Shown here: piece after piece, positions 35,829-46,930 of the stretch
Position numbering within the stretch: position 1 is the stretch's first letter
How the letters are laid out: the number at the start of each line of letters is the position of its first letter
Origin: Carya illinoinensis
Taxonomy: Eukaryota > Streptophyta > Magnoliopsida > Fagales > Juglandaceae
Direction of reading: 5' to 3'
Length of the DNA stretch: 64,000 nucleotides
Assembly: GCF_018687715.1 (NCBI RefSeq)
Contig: NC_056758.1
Coordinates: forward strand, 372,001 to 436,000
Notes under the pieces: model-generated
The model's database searches: none
The model's input: only the letters and a program-made list of their open reading frames with translations
What the model was told of the DNA's origin: nothing
Position numbers and translations under genes: made by a program

Positions 35829-36597
35829 CAACTGGCTACGATCAAGCCCACAACTGATCTGCAACACGTGGACGGTTCAGATCAAATGTACCGATGGCGA
35901 ATCTCAACAATCCCACCGTACCGATGAGTCCGGAATGATCCAAATAGTTTGCCACCACTATTTGATCATCGAGATGGAACTCCAACTGGCTACGATCAAG
36001 CCCACAAATGATCTGCAACACCTCGACAGTTCAGATCGACAGTACCGATGGCGAATCTCGACATTCCCACCGTACGGATGAGTCCGGAATGATCCAAATA
36101 GTTTGCCACCACTATTTGATCATCGAGATGGAACTCCAACTGGCTACGATCAAGCCCACAAATGATCTGCAACACCTCGACAGTTCAGATCGACAGTACC
36201 GATGGCGAATCTCGACATTCCCACCGTACGGATGAGTCCGGAATGATCCAAATAGTTTGCCACCACTATTTGATCATCGCGATGGAACTCCAACTGGCTA
36301 CGATCAAGCCCACAAATGATCTACAACACCTCGACAGTTCAGATCGACAGTACCGATGGCGAATCTCGACATTCCCACCGTACGGATGAGTCCGGAATGA
36401 TCCAAATAGTTTGCCACCACTATTTGATCATCGCGATGGAACTCCAACTGGCTACGATCAAGCCCACAAATGATCTGCAACACCTCGACAGTTCAGATCG
36501 ACAGTACCGATGGTGAATCTCGACATTCCCACCGTACGGATGAGTCTGGAATGATCCAAATAGTTAGAAAGCACTATTTGATCGTTGAAATCGGACT
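35829..36597. repeat. 154-bp tandem repeat array, about five copies
   Basis: The unit begins CCAACTGGCTACGATCAAGC and starts at about 35,829 (153 bp, most diverged), 35,982, 36,136, 36,290 and 36,444; the last copy diverges near its end. Copies two to four differ at only a few positions (for example GAGATGG/GCGATGG, CTGCAAC/CTACAAC). The array lies between the primer site and the gag remnant, that is in the RNA leader of the element. Frames of about 75 codons repeat with it on the plus strand but are antisense to the element and only reflect the period. Confidence 0.92.
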
Positions 36598-36649
36598 CCG
36601 AATGGCTTAGATCTAGCCCAACAAAGATCTGAAAATCGGATGGTCCAGA

Positions 36650-37030
36650 TCTCTCTGGCGCGTGTACCACACGCGCCGCAGTAGGGCGTCTGAGGCGCGT
36701 CTGGAGCGTGTCCAACACGCGCCAGAGTACTCCGAGTGCGCGTGGGGGAGCGTGAGCGCGTGCCATGCACGCGTCTGCAACCCCAGCCGCGCGTGAGGGC
36801 GCGTGGACGCGTGTTACTCACGCGTCTTCTTCATCTGCCGCGCGTGGGGGCGCGTGAGGCCGTGTGTTCCACGCGTCTTCTTCCTCCAGCCGCGCGTGGG
36901 GGCGCGTGGCGCGTGTATCCCACTTCGTCTTCTTCCTCCAGTGCGACTGAGGCGCGTGCATCGCACTCTCCGACTTCCAGGGGCGCGTACGGGCTCCTCC
37001 GACATCCGTTTTCGACGCCGTTTGCGGCTA
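36650..37030. repeat. CpG-rich repetitive segment in the element's leader
   Basis: Dense CGCGTG/CACGCG motifs in loosely repeating units of about 57-60 bp, each with CCGCGCGTGGGGGCGCGTG-like and CGTCTTCTTC modules. Open frames on both strands here come from base composition. CpG density far exceeds that of the surrounding DNA. Confidence 0.75.
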
Positions 37031-37112
37031 CGGATCCGTCTCGATGAGAGGAACATTTTGGTGTGATCAAAAGTTGATTTTGATCAACTGTAATTTTCTG
37101 GGTAGCACGAAC

Positions 37113-37130
37113 CGAAGCTCTGATACCAAT
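37113..37130 (-). other. primer-binding site of the young element
   Basis: The minus strand reads ATTGGTATCAGAGCTTCG just after the 5' LTR, matching the tRNA-iMet 3' complement TGGTATCAGAGC. Confidence 0.9.
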
Positions 37131-37590
37131 TGTTGCGCCTCCGGCTGCCCAGAAATCACACCCACAATAGATAGAGACAATATTTAAGTGGTTCGGCAAC
37201 TGCCTACGTCCACTGAAGCGGAAATTCGATTTTTCACTATGTTTGTACAATTTTACAAACACTCACACCATCTCTCTATCTCTCTCAAATGGCCTCCGTT
37301 CTGGGTTTCCCCAGAACCCATTTTCGCCCTCTGCCCTCTGCCTGATCTCTCACCTCAGTGAGGATCATTTTCTCTTCACAATTCATCTCCTTTTATAGGA
37401 GAAATTATGGGGGACAAATTGCCACCATTCTTGACCAAGATGGCCTTCAATTCGGTGCAGCATTTGTTGATCAATCTTTGCTGCAGAATTCGGTGGATGG
37501 GTAGATGGTTGGTGGCTGCAGTTGGTGCCTAATACAACCAAGAAAGAAAACGGTGCATGTGCAGCCCTTCATACTTGGGTTGATTCAACA
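37131..37590 (-). repeat. 5' LTR of the young element
   Basis: Partner of 33,061-33,520, identical by eye. Carries the CTCCTATAAAAG TATA box on the minus strand at about 37,390. Confidence 0.95.
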
Positions 37591-37701
37591 GGTGGTTCCC
37601 AAGAAGATCAAGCCGCTGCCTCACTCCTCCTTCCTCCATGACACAAATGCCTGCAGCCTCAGGAAACATCTATCATGGCAGTAGCACTCTCAGGGTAGAT
37701 C

Positions 37702-37714
37702 ACCCCCCCCCCCC
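37702..37714. repeat. poly(C) run
   Basis: Thirteen or so C residues in LTR-A just right of the young element. Confidence 0.85.
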
Positions 37715-38137
37715 ACCTTTGCCATACGCCACTACCGTTGCACCCCTTTGTAAACCACCATATATGCTCTGTTTGATCACACCGAAACAGAGCAAAACTG
37801 AGAGGACCACAAACTCCGTTGATCACCACCATACAATGGAAAATATTCGGGTTGCCACAGCCGTAAAAGACTCATGACAGCAGAAGACGCCGATCATGCC
37901 ACCCTAGGTACACCGTGCCCCGCTCGTTTGCACCAGCCCAATTCGTCAGAGTATGCTTCTCAGCCGTCCATCTCTGTCGCGGCTCCCTACCTCACAGTGA
38001 GCTTGTTTCTATCGCAAGGTATAATCGTTTTCTCTCAGAAAAACGTTTTTACAATGTTACCATGCAATTTCATGCTTATTTTTCTAGAATGCCCTGGTTT
38101 TTATTTTAAGTCTAAACTTTAGTTTTGTAAGGGTTAT

Positions 38138-38141
<4 letters not shown>

Positions 38142-38177
<36 letters not shown>
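38142..38177. repeat. (AT)n microsatellite
   Basis: About 18 AT units in LTR-A. Confidence 0.95.
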
Positions 38178-38185
<8 letters not shown>

Positions 38186-39804
38186 TTTTATATATATTTT
38201 TATTTTTTGTATTAAATAAATAAAGATTTGAATTATGTTACTTAGCATATATTAAAATATGAATTTTAGAAGTACATAGTATGGGCAAAATTGTATTTTA
38301 AGCCTTTTAAAAAGAAACTACTCAAATCTTTTTGGTGTTTTAATTAAACAAAATATTTATGTTTCACTTGTTTTGTTATAATTACGTTAAGAGAGTTAGT
38401 GAACTAGAGAGGTTTCTTTATAAGGTTATAGTTGTTAGGTATGAAATTATTTTACAAATAATTTAGAGTTTAAAAGTCAGATAGATTAAGTGGATATTGA
38501 TGGATTTGGAAGCCATGACATTTTAGGTTTAGGAGAGTTTTAAGAGTTGAGGAATTAAAATTGGTTAATGTTGGCATTTCGGGTTTAAGTAATGAAATAC
38601 ATTTCGATCGAAAGTTTAAGAAAGTTAAGCTGGACTATTTTATAGGTGATGATTGGATTTCTATTGGCTATGTTATGAGAAAGATTCAAAAAGTTAAGAA
38701 GTCCAGTTAAGCGGGATTCCTATGCTAGGTTTTACATGAATTATTGAGACTAAGTTTGAGTTTCAGAAAACTTTGACTATTTTGTTATGAAATGAGAACT
38801 TGGAATAAACAACATCGGCCGTTTCTTTGCATTACTCATGAAATTGCTATGAAAAAGGGAAAATATTTTATGGCATGCATTGTGTCGACATGAGTTATAT
38901 TTTTGTCATGCTATCTCTGAAATGTGAAAAAGAGCAATTTGCAAAATTTGAATATTTGTGCATTTATTTAGAAAAATGCTCCAACTTTTGTTTTCAAAAT
39001 GTGAGAATGATTTGAATATGTTTTGGTACTCTGTTTTCTTTTGATATGGCATTTGAAAAATCTTTGGCATGGTATACTAATTTTGTATCTGACTCTGTCT
39101 CTGCTCTGCTCTGTTTAGGTTGGTATCAACTCTTCTGTCTCAGAGTGTATCCACTTTGGAAGCAAGATGGTTTATTTGTGATCTTTCCTATGTGCACACT
39201 CGAGGCTCCGAGAATAATTAATAAGGGAAAGATTCATCTCTGTCTCTACTCAGTTTGGCCGTCGGGGTTAGCACAACCCTACCACGGGAGTGAAACATGG
39301 TCTTTGTTTGTGAGATGCTCTGTTTTGATGTGATGATGATGCTCAGGTTATGTTATGACAAAGTACTCTGGGTTTTGTATGTCTTAATATCATTGCTCTA
39401 TTACTTTTGAAAATATGTTTATTATCTATATAACTCTAGAAAAATATTTTATTCTGCATACTATACTCTGTAAACGTTCATGTTTGTACACTAGTATATG
39501 TCCTTTATTTATTGAGTTGTTGATAAATCACTCCTTATCTTTACAATATCTTTTAGATGATAATGATGACCCAGCAAGGAGTCGAATAGAAATTGGAGCT
39601 TGGCTAGCTATGGATAGAGTGTCGAGTACATAAGGATACCAATATATTTAGAAGGGTTTGATTTGAGTATTTGGAGTTCTTTATGTCATTTGGATCTATT
39701 GAGACTTATTTAAATTTTCAGTCTATTATGTTAAGGTTACTAGAAGATTGTGGAGATAATGATTTATGTTAATTGATCTTTTCATTTGATGACTTTATAG
39801 AGGA

Positions 39805-40594
39805 TTTTATTTATTTATAGAGGAAGAGGAAGAGGAGGACGAGGAAGAGGTAGACAAAATAATCAAAATGCCAACCATGAAGAGAGAGGTCAATCCTAAT
39901 AAATCATGGCAGAGGAAATTACTCAAGACAGAATGGGCGACAAATGACAAGTCCAAAATCAAATGCTACAATTGTCAAAAGTATGCTTTGGAGCGCTGGA
40001 GTTCTCCTAATAATGTTGAAGAGAAGGCGAATCACGTTGAAAATGAGGAAGGGGAGCCCACTTTGCTTCTAGACTACAAAGGAGAAGAAACTAGCAAATT
40101 GAATTTGTGGTATCTTGATAATGCTGCACGTAATCATATGTGCGGAGACAAAAGCAAGTTCATGGAGCATGATGAATCAGTGAGTGGGAATGTCACTCTT
40201 GGAGATTTGTCAAAAGTTCCCATCAAAGGGAGAGGTACTATTCTAATTCAGTTGAAAAATGGGACCCATCAAATGTTTATTATGTTCCAAGTATGAAAAG
40301 CAAGATTTTGAGTTTGGGGAAACTATTGGAAAAAAACTATGAGATTGAAATAAAAAATTATAGTCTTTTTCTAAAAGATGAGAAGAAGATTTTGATTGCT
40401 AAAGTGTCCATGACAAGCAACATGATGTTTTTTTTTTTATATTCAAACTGATGTGGCTAAGTGCCTCAAAACTTGTCTAAAAGATACGTCTTGGCTTTGG
40501 CATTTGAGGCTTGGTCATATGAATTTTGGTGGATTGAAGTTTTTGGCTTAAAAGGAGATGGTGAAAGGCTTGCCACTTATTGATCAATCAGATT
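39805..40594 (+). pseudogene. copia-2 gag end and protease
   Basis: An Arg/Gly-rich stretch encoded by AGAGGAAGAGGAAGAGG repeats precedes a knuckle KIKCYNCQKYALERW, in which the later His/Cys positions are lost. The protease region reads LWYLDNAARNHMCGDKSKF: the expected Asp-Thr/Ser-Gly triad is Asp-Asn-Ala, so catalytic residues are mutated. It continues to GAG-pre-integrase with SWLWHLRLGHMNFGGLKF-like sequence (about 40,490-40,550) and stops at LPLIDQSD where LTR-B enters. Confidence 0.8.
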
Positions 40595-43380
40595 TGTGAC
40601 ACTCGGGTCCAACACCAGGCCTGCTTTTTAAGTATTTTTGGATTTATATGTATGAAATGCCGATTTGGAATTGTGAGTAAAAAAATTTTGAAGAGAGTAT
40701 GGACCTAAGATTTTATTTTTGGTGGATATCGAATTATTTTTTATTGGGCTTGCCAATGTCAGTTAAATTCTTTAAATATTCTGAGTTGGATAGAATCTTG
40801 GTATGCGTCGGGATAGTTATGGAACAAGTATTTTTATTTTTAAAGATTTGTCGAGGCCTAAGAAATTTGGAGAAAAAGCCCAAGTTGTAAGATCTTGTTT
40901 CAAACTCCACGTTCTATACGATTCATGTTCGTTTGTCACTGGATGTCATCGTGTCTGTGTCCTTCACATGCACGTTTGTATCTCTAGACTTTTTTCTATT
41001 TCAATCACCTATTTAAACACTTCTTGCACCAGCCTCATGCATGCACTGCATCCTCGTACCCTAGGCTTTCTTTTCAGTGCTGACTGTGCCTCCTCAAGCA
41101 GCCATTGCACAACTGCCCCTCAGCATCCTCCTCCGTGAGGTTTTGTGACCCTAGCCATGCACCGCAAATTTTCTCCTCACCAAACCATCGCTAGAATGAA
41201 ACCTCCTCATTCAGAAGGTTATTAAAAATGAAGCTCCCCGTTGAACTACTTTCTCTGCATCACCCTCAACCTTGATGAAGGACTCAGTTTTTGCATCTCA
41301 AAAAAGAGCAAGTCTTTTCGTGCAGTGACTCCAGTCACGGCAAGGGAAGCCCAGCAACGCCATCGCCCTAACCGCTCTGTGATCTGTCGCTGCCCAACCA
41401 CCTTCTCGTCGCCGCTTTGTTGCCTTCTCGATGAGTATCCTATGCGGTCTCTCATTCTCTTCCTTTAATGGCTTAAAGACCTCTCTATCTCTCTATCTCT
41501 CATTACTCTCTTACACTCTCTTGCTCAACCGCTCAGATCAACGGTAGCCTCACTGCACCACCGTGATCCATGGTCATATGCTCGCCGTCGCCGATCCACA
41601 GCTTAGTCATGCCTTGCTTTGCCACACTGTGTCTCCGTTTTTGTTTTTGGTTTTTTTTTTCTTTCCTTCTTAGGTAAGAGGCAGCTTTCTGGTTTTAGAA
41701 AGCTTTTGCTATTTATGTTGCTGTTAGGTTTGCATGCAAGAGGTTGTTAAATTATGGTCTTACCCTTAAGTTCAACTTTTGGCAAGTAGGATGGTTTTGG
41801 TTTGGGATGGGCCTTTTATTGAAGGTGTTTTGATCTTAGGTTGGGCTTATCTTGAGATGAGTTTTTTTTTTTAATATATTAAGGCTGGGTTTATTTCAAA
41901 AGGTTGTTTCATTGTTTTAAGATGTTTTTGGACCTATGTTTTAAAATTGGTTTTGTTCAAGTTATAGTTTTTACGGAAACTATTTTTAGTGAACATTAAG
42001 TGGATAATTGATGGTTTTGGAAAATATAGTATTTTAGGTTTTGAGGATTTAGAATAGGTTACTTCAGCATTTCGGGTTTAAATATCGAAATATGTGTTTG
42101 GTAAGAAATTCACGATAATTACTTGATTATTTTATAGATGGCAAATAATTTTTGTTTGGCATTATTGAAGAAAATTTCTAAAAATGTAAGAAGACCAAGT
42201 AAATGGGATTTCTATACTAGATTTTACATAAATTATTGAAACTAGGGTTGACTTTCTAAAAAACTTTGCATGTTTTGTTATGAAATAAGAACTTGGGAAA
42301 AACAACATCGGTCATTTCTTTGCATTTCTAATGAAATCAGTATGAAAAAAGGGAAAATAATTTTTGAAATGCATTGTGTAGACATGAGCTATATTTTTGT
42401 CATGCTATCTCTGAAATGTGAAATAGAGTATATGAAAAATCTGAAAATTTGTGCATTTATTTAGAAAGATGCTCCGACTTTTATTTTCAGAATGTGAGAA
42501 TGATTTGGACATGTTTTGGGTACTCTGTTTTCTTTTGTTTTGACATATGAAAAACCTTTGGCATGGTATACTTATTTTGTATCTAACTCTACTCTACTTT
42601 GCTCTATTCTGCTCTGCTATGTTTGGGTTGGTACCAACTTCTCTATATCTGAGTGCATCCACTTTAGAAACAAAGTGATTTTTATGTGATCTTTTCTGTG
42701 TGCACACTCAGGGCTCCGAAAATAATAATGGAAAGATTCACCTCTGTTTCTGTCCGGTTTGGTCACCATGGATAGCACAATCCTATCACGGGGATTAAAC
42801 ATTGTCTCTACTTTGTGAGATGCTTTGTTTTCATGTGATGATGATACTCAGGTTATGTTATGCCAAAGTACTCTGGGTTTTATGGATTTTAAAACCTTCA
42901 CTCTATTATGTTTAAAAATATGTTTTGTTTTGCATGATGACCCAAAAAAAAAAAACATTTTGTTCCGCATATTGTACTCTATAAATGCTTATGTTTGCAC
43001 GCTAGTATATGTCTTCTGCTTATTGAGTTGTTGATTACTCACCCTTTATCTCCATAATATTTTTCAGATAATCGTGATGGTTCAACTGGAGAATAAGAAT
43101 AGGCAGAATTAAAGAAGTGTGAAGGTCGTAGAGGAATAAATGCCCAAGAGTAAAAGTACTTATTTGAGAGTCATAGTTAATAAATTGTTTATTTTTAGTT
43201 ATTTTAATATGTTAACTTAAGGATATTTTTAAGTGTATGGGGAGTTTCTATTTTATTTTATTGAGGATTTATTTGTTATCCCTATGAAGGGACGTGGATT
43301 TTTAGGTTGATATGTGATATTGGAGTTGATATTAAGTAATAAGAGCTAACTCTTTGGAACTCCGGGATCGGGATGTTACA
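40595..43380 (+). mobile_element. solo-LTR-like gypsy element LTR-B, 2,786 bp
   Basis: Left end TGTGACACTCGGGTCC, right end CCGGGATCGGGATGTTACA, so the termini are TG...CA. Flanks are AGATT (40,590-40,594) and CGATC (43,381-43,385): both are one change away from AGATC, which is the codon sequence expected for the copia peptide Ser-Asp-Gln that spans the break. The interior aligns with LTR-A and with the minus strand of LTR-C. No gag-pol motif. Frames at 41,241-41,468 and 40,803-41,138 are unrecognised. Confidence 0.8.
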
Positions 43381-44320
43381 CGATCAACTTTGCAAAAGGT
43401 GTCTTATTGGCAAACAATTCCAGAAGAGCTTTCCAAAAGAATCATTTACAAGAGCAAGTGAGCCGAACTTGTTCATACCGATGTTTGTGGACTGATCAAA
43501 CCTTCTTTATTTGGTAAAAATTGATACTTCCTCCTCTTTATTGATGAATTTAGTAGAAAAACATGGGCATATTTTTTGAAAAAAAAAATCTGAAGTGTTT
43601 GGTGCTTTTAAAAAATTCAAAATACTTATTGAGAAACAAAGTGACTATGAGATTAAGGTTTTGAGATCAGATAGATGGAGTGAGTTTACATCTAATGAGT
43701 TTTGTGAAGCACGTGGGATTCGTCAAACTTTGACGATTCTGAGATCACCTCAACAAAACGGGGTGGTTGAAATAACAGAATAGAACAAATTCTCGATATG
43801 GCTCAAAGCATGTTGAAAACGAAGATGACGCCTAAAGAGTTTTGGGCGGAAGTGGTTGATTGTGTTGTTTAGTTATCAAACCGTTGTCCTACAAAAAGGT
43901 GTAGGGAACTCAACTCCCCAAGAAACATGGAGTGGAATAAAGCCAAGTGTTTCCCATTTGAGACTTTTTGGAAGTATTGGCTATGTGCATGTGCCCGATC
44001 AAGAAAGATCTAAGCTTGATGATAAAAGCAAGAAGCACATCTTCATTGGTTATGATCAAAGATCCAAAGGCTACAAGCTTTATAATCCAAGCACTGAGAA
44101 GATGATCGTTAATAGATATTTGGAATTTGACGAAGAAGGTTTGTGGCTTGGAGTGATAAAAAAAATGAAAGATATGATTTCTTTCCCTTCTCGAAAAATG
44201 AAGATCAAGGAAATGATGTACAAGAACTCACAACACCTCCTCAATCACCAACAATTCCTAGTACTCCTTCATCATCTTCTTATGAAGGAAGTTCTAGAGA
44301 AAGCCAATCCTGAATGAGAA
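43381..44320 (+). pseudogene. copia-2 integrase
   Basis: Resumes with DQLCKRCLIGKQFQKSF, then VHTDVCGL-like sequence, DEFSRKTWAYFLKKKSEVF, and after shifts KVLRSDRWSEFTSNEF (second Asp) and PQQNGVVEITE (Glu; the residue after it is altered). The C-terminal region shows TPQETWSGIKPSVSHLRLFG, then HIFIGYDQRSKGYKLYNPS. Catalytic residues can be traced but frames break at about 43,465, 43,590 and 43,785-43,860. Confidence 0.82.
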
Positions 44321-44379
44321 GCCTCCAAGATCTTTATGAGGTAATGAAGAATTTAAGAAATGATCTAACTCTTTTTTGT

Positions 44380-45443
44380 CACTTTGCCGATTGTAAACTA
44401 ATAGGTTTTGAAGAAGCAGTACAAAAGAAAAGGTAGAGAATTGCCATGGATGAGGAGATCAAATCAATCAAGAAGAATGATATTTGGGAATTGATGACTT
44501 TACCAGATGGACAAAAGCCCATTAGTGTGAAGTGGGTTTTCAAAGTAAAGAAGAATGCCAAGGGAGAAGTAGAAAGATTCAAGGCAAGATTGGTGACTAC
44601 TAGATATAGCCAATGTCTCGGTATTGATTATGGAAAAGTCTTTGCCCCCATTGCATGATCAGAGATAATCTGGATGATTATTTCGCTTACAGCTCAAAAG
44701 AAGTGAAAGATTTATCAAATGCATGTCAAATCAGCTTTCTTGAATGGAATTCTTAAGGAAGAAACTTATGTAGAGCAACCTATGGGTTATGTGGTCAAAG
44801 GGCAAAAAGATAAAGTGCTGAAGTTAAAGAAAGCCTTGTATGGTTTAAAACAGGCGCCAAGGGCATGGAATAGTTAAATTGACAAATATTTTTAGGAGAA
44901 TGGATTCACTAAGTGCCCGCACGAATATGCTCTCTATGCTAAGGTGCATGAAAATAGAGACATTTTGCTTGTTTGCATATATGTTGATGATTTGATTTGA
45001 CATTTTGCTCTTCTTAGCTCTTGATCGTGATTACCCCATCTAGAACTTGCAAAAAATATTTAAGATTTGATCCACATTGATGCTTATCATTTTTACTGGA
45101 AGCAATTCAAGCATGTTTGAATTTAAGAAAGCTACGACGAGAGAATTTGAAATGACCGATATTGGTCTCTTGTCTTATTATATTGGCATTGAGATCAAAC
45201 AAATGGAGGATGAAATTTTTATCTCTCAAGAAGGTTTTGCAAGGGAAATACTCAAAAAGTTCAAGATGGAAAATTGTCAATCCGTGAGCACCCCGGTTGA
45301 ATGTGGAGCAAAATTGTCCAAGCATGAAGACAGAGAGAAGGTAGACCCCACAATGTTCTTGTTGGAAATTTGAGATACTTGACTTGCACAAGATCCAATA
45401 TGCTTTATGAAGTTGGACTTGTTAGCCGATATACGGAGTCACC
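44380..45443 (+). pseudogene. copia-2 reverse transcriptase
   Basis: MDEEIKSIKKNDIWELMTLP, then VKWVFKVKKNAKGEVERFKA and YGKVFAPIA, a stop, then [42 protein letters not shown] (catalytic YVDD) and, in another frame, FEMTDIGLLSYYIGIEIKQ. The end reads LRYLTCTRSNMLYEVGLVSR. All copia RT landmarks are present in order with at least four frame breaks. Confidence 0.87.
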
Positions 45444-46930
45444 AAGCAATGGTTGCTTGGCTAAAATTATTGGCATTGGAGATATGTTCTTGTAAACGAA
45501 TAACAAGCATGGTTCTCGTTCTTAGAGATGTAAAGCACATTCTTGATATCTATTTGAACTTGGTTTCTACCAATAAACTCAATGATGAAGGGTATTGCAA
45601 AACCTTTTGTAATGGGCATTGAAAGCTTACAATGGGTACTATGGTTATGGCTAGAGGCAAGAAGGTTTCAACTTTATACATGCTACAGGCAAGGCTCTCT
45701 AGTAGCATCATTAATGTTATGGAGAATGGGCTCACAGTACAATTGTAGCATAAGAGACTTGCCCACATGAGTAAGAAAGGCTTGGCAATATTGGCTAAAA
45801 AGAATTTTTTGTCTGGAATGAAGAGTGCACCTTTGAAAAATTTTACTTACTGTTTGGCAGGAAAGTAGAATAGAGTTTACTTCAAAAGTTCTCATCTTTC
45901 AAGAAAGTTAGGTATACTTGATCTTGTGCATTCAAATATTTGTGGTCCTATGAAGATAAGAACACTTGGCGGCTTTTTGTATCTTGTGACTTTCATAGAT
46001 GATCATTCAAGAAAGTCGTGGGTCTATACCTTGAAAAGAAAAGATCAAGTATTGGAAATGTTTAAATAGTTTTAGGCTTTAGTTGAGAGGTGGATTGGAA
46101 AGAAGCTGAAGTGCATCCAAACTGATAACGGGGGAGAGTATTCAGGCCCATTTGATGATTATTGTAGACAATAATGTATTCGACATCAAAAGACACCACC
46201 AAAGAGTTCTCAATTGAACGGTTTAGCTGAAAGGATGAACAAAACACTGATTGAGAGAGTGAGATGTTTGCTTTCACAGGCACAATTGCCTGGGTCGTTT
46301 TAGGTTGAGGATTTGAGTACAGTTGTATATGTTCTTAATCTCACATCATGTGTTCCACTTTAGTTTGATGTTTCAGACAGAGTTTGGACTAGCAAGGATG
46401 TTAGCTATGATCACTTACATGTATTTAGATGTAAAACATTTGTGCATATTCCCAAGGATAAGAGGTTTAAGCTTGATGTGAAGACCTGACAATGTATCTT
46501 TCTAGGCTATAGTTTAGATGTGTTCAGGTATAGATTATATGATCCAATTGACAAGAAACTAGTGAGAAGCCGAGACGTTGTGTTTATTGAAGATCAAACC
46601 ATACAAGATATTGAGAAGATGGATAAAGCAATGTTTCGGTGCAATGATGGTTCAGTTAACTTGGATTTAGTTCCATTGACAGATTTGCTGACAGAGGTTG
46701 AACATGTTGTTCAAGATGACCAACAAAGTCTAAGTGATGTAGATGCTCCCTTATAGAATGAGACCCCTCATCAGTTGCCTAAACCAGAGATGCCACCAGA
46801 TGTTCCACTCAGGATGTCTATCAGAGACCGACATCCTTCCACTTGGTTTTCTACAGACAAGTATGTTTTAATGACTGACGAGGGAGAGCTCGAGTGTTAT
46901 GTAGAAGCAATAGAGACGAACATAATGTAA
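45444..46930 (+). pseudogene. copia-4 GAG-pre-integrase and integrase
   Basis: Landmarks: LNLVSTNKLNDEGYCKTF, MVMARGKK, HKRLAHMSKKGLAILAKK, CLAGK (zinc-binding), then LDLVHSNICGPMKIRTL (the first catalytic Asp is Asn here), FIDDHSRKSWVYTLKRKDQV, KLKCIQTDNGGEYSGPF (second Asp), SSQLNGLAERMNKTLIERV (Glu region), and CIFLGYSLDVFRYRLYDP. It ends in the acidic connector STWFSTDKYVLMTDEGELE. Stops at 46,067, 46,302 and others. Confidence 0.85.

Larger units (their letters stand above)
33061..37590 (-). mobile_element. young non-autonomous copia-type LTR retrotransposon, 4,530 bp
   Basis: Two 460-bp LTRs (33,061-33,520 and 37,131-37,590) look identical by eye over their full length. On the minus strand they start TGTTGAATCAACCC and end GGAGGCGCAACA. 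The element is flanked by a perfect 5-bp duplication GGTGG (33,056-33,060 and 37,591-37,595). A primer site complementary to tRNA-iMet and a purine tract place it on the minus strand. The interior holds a GC-rich segment, a 154-bp tandem array and only a broken gag remnant; no protease, integrase, RT or RNase H motif is seen. Inference: it moved recently using proteins supplied in trans. It sits in LTR-A. Confidence 0.92.
32442..39804 (+). mobile_element. gypsy-type LTR-A, interrupted by a young element, 3' end truncated
   Basis: Starts TGTAATACCCAGGCCC at 32,442 and resumes after the 4.53 kb insertion at 37,591. Its right part (about 38,400-39,620) aligns with LTR-B (about 41,980-43,100), sharing AACAACATCGG, then TTTCTTTGCATT, then TTTTTGTCATGCTATCTCTG, and with the minus strand of LTR-C. 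No CA-type end is visible; it runs into the gag of copia-2 near 39,805, so the 3' end seems lost. No gag-pol. ORFs inside (32,722-33,104; 37,638-38,122) have no known motifs. Confidence 0.5.
39805..45443 (+). mobile_element. copia-2: truncated Ty1/copia element with nested LTR-B
   Basis: Plus-strand order gag (Arg-Gly-rich then zinc knuckle), protease, GAG-pre-integrase, integrase, RT, ending in the RT/RNase H connector at about 45,443. No 5' LTR is present: the left edge adjoins LTR-A. No RNase H or 3' LTR is present: the right edge continues in frame into copia-4. LTR-B (40,595-43,380) interrupts it. Stops and shifts are frequent. Confidence 0.8.

Noticed and set aside
35829..36597. CRISPR-like regular repeats
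   Set aside because: The 154-bp units abut without spacers in a plant retroelement leader; this is a tandem repeat.
36736..37262. Arg/Pro-rich frames as a basic protein
   Set aside because: They arise from the CGCGTG repeats and run into the LTR; frames are open on both strands.
45550..45895. Minus-strand frames as genes
   Set aside because: Shadow frames of the copia-4 integrase on the plus strand.
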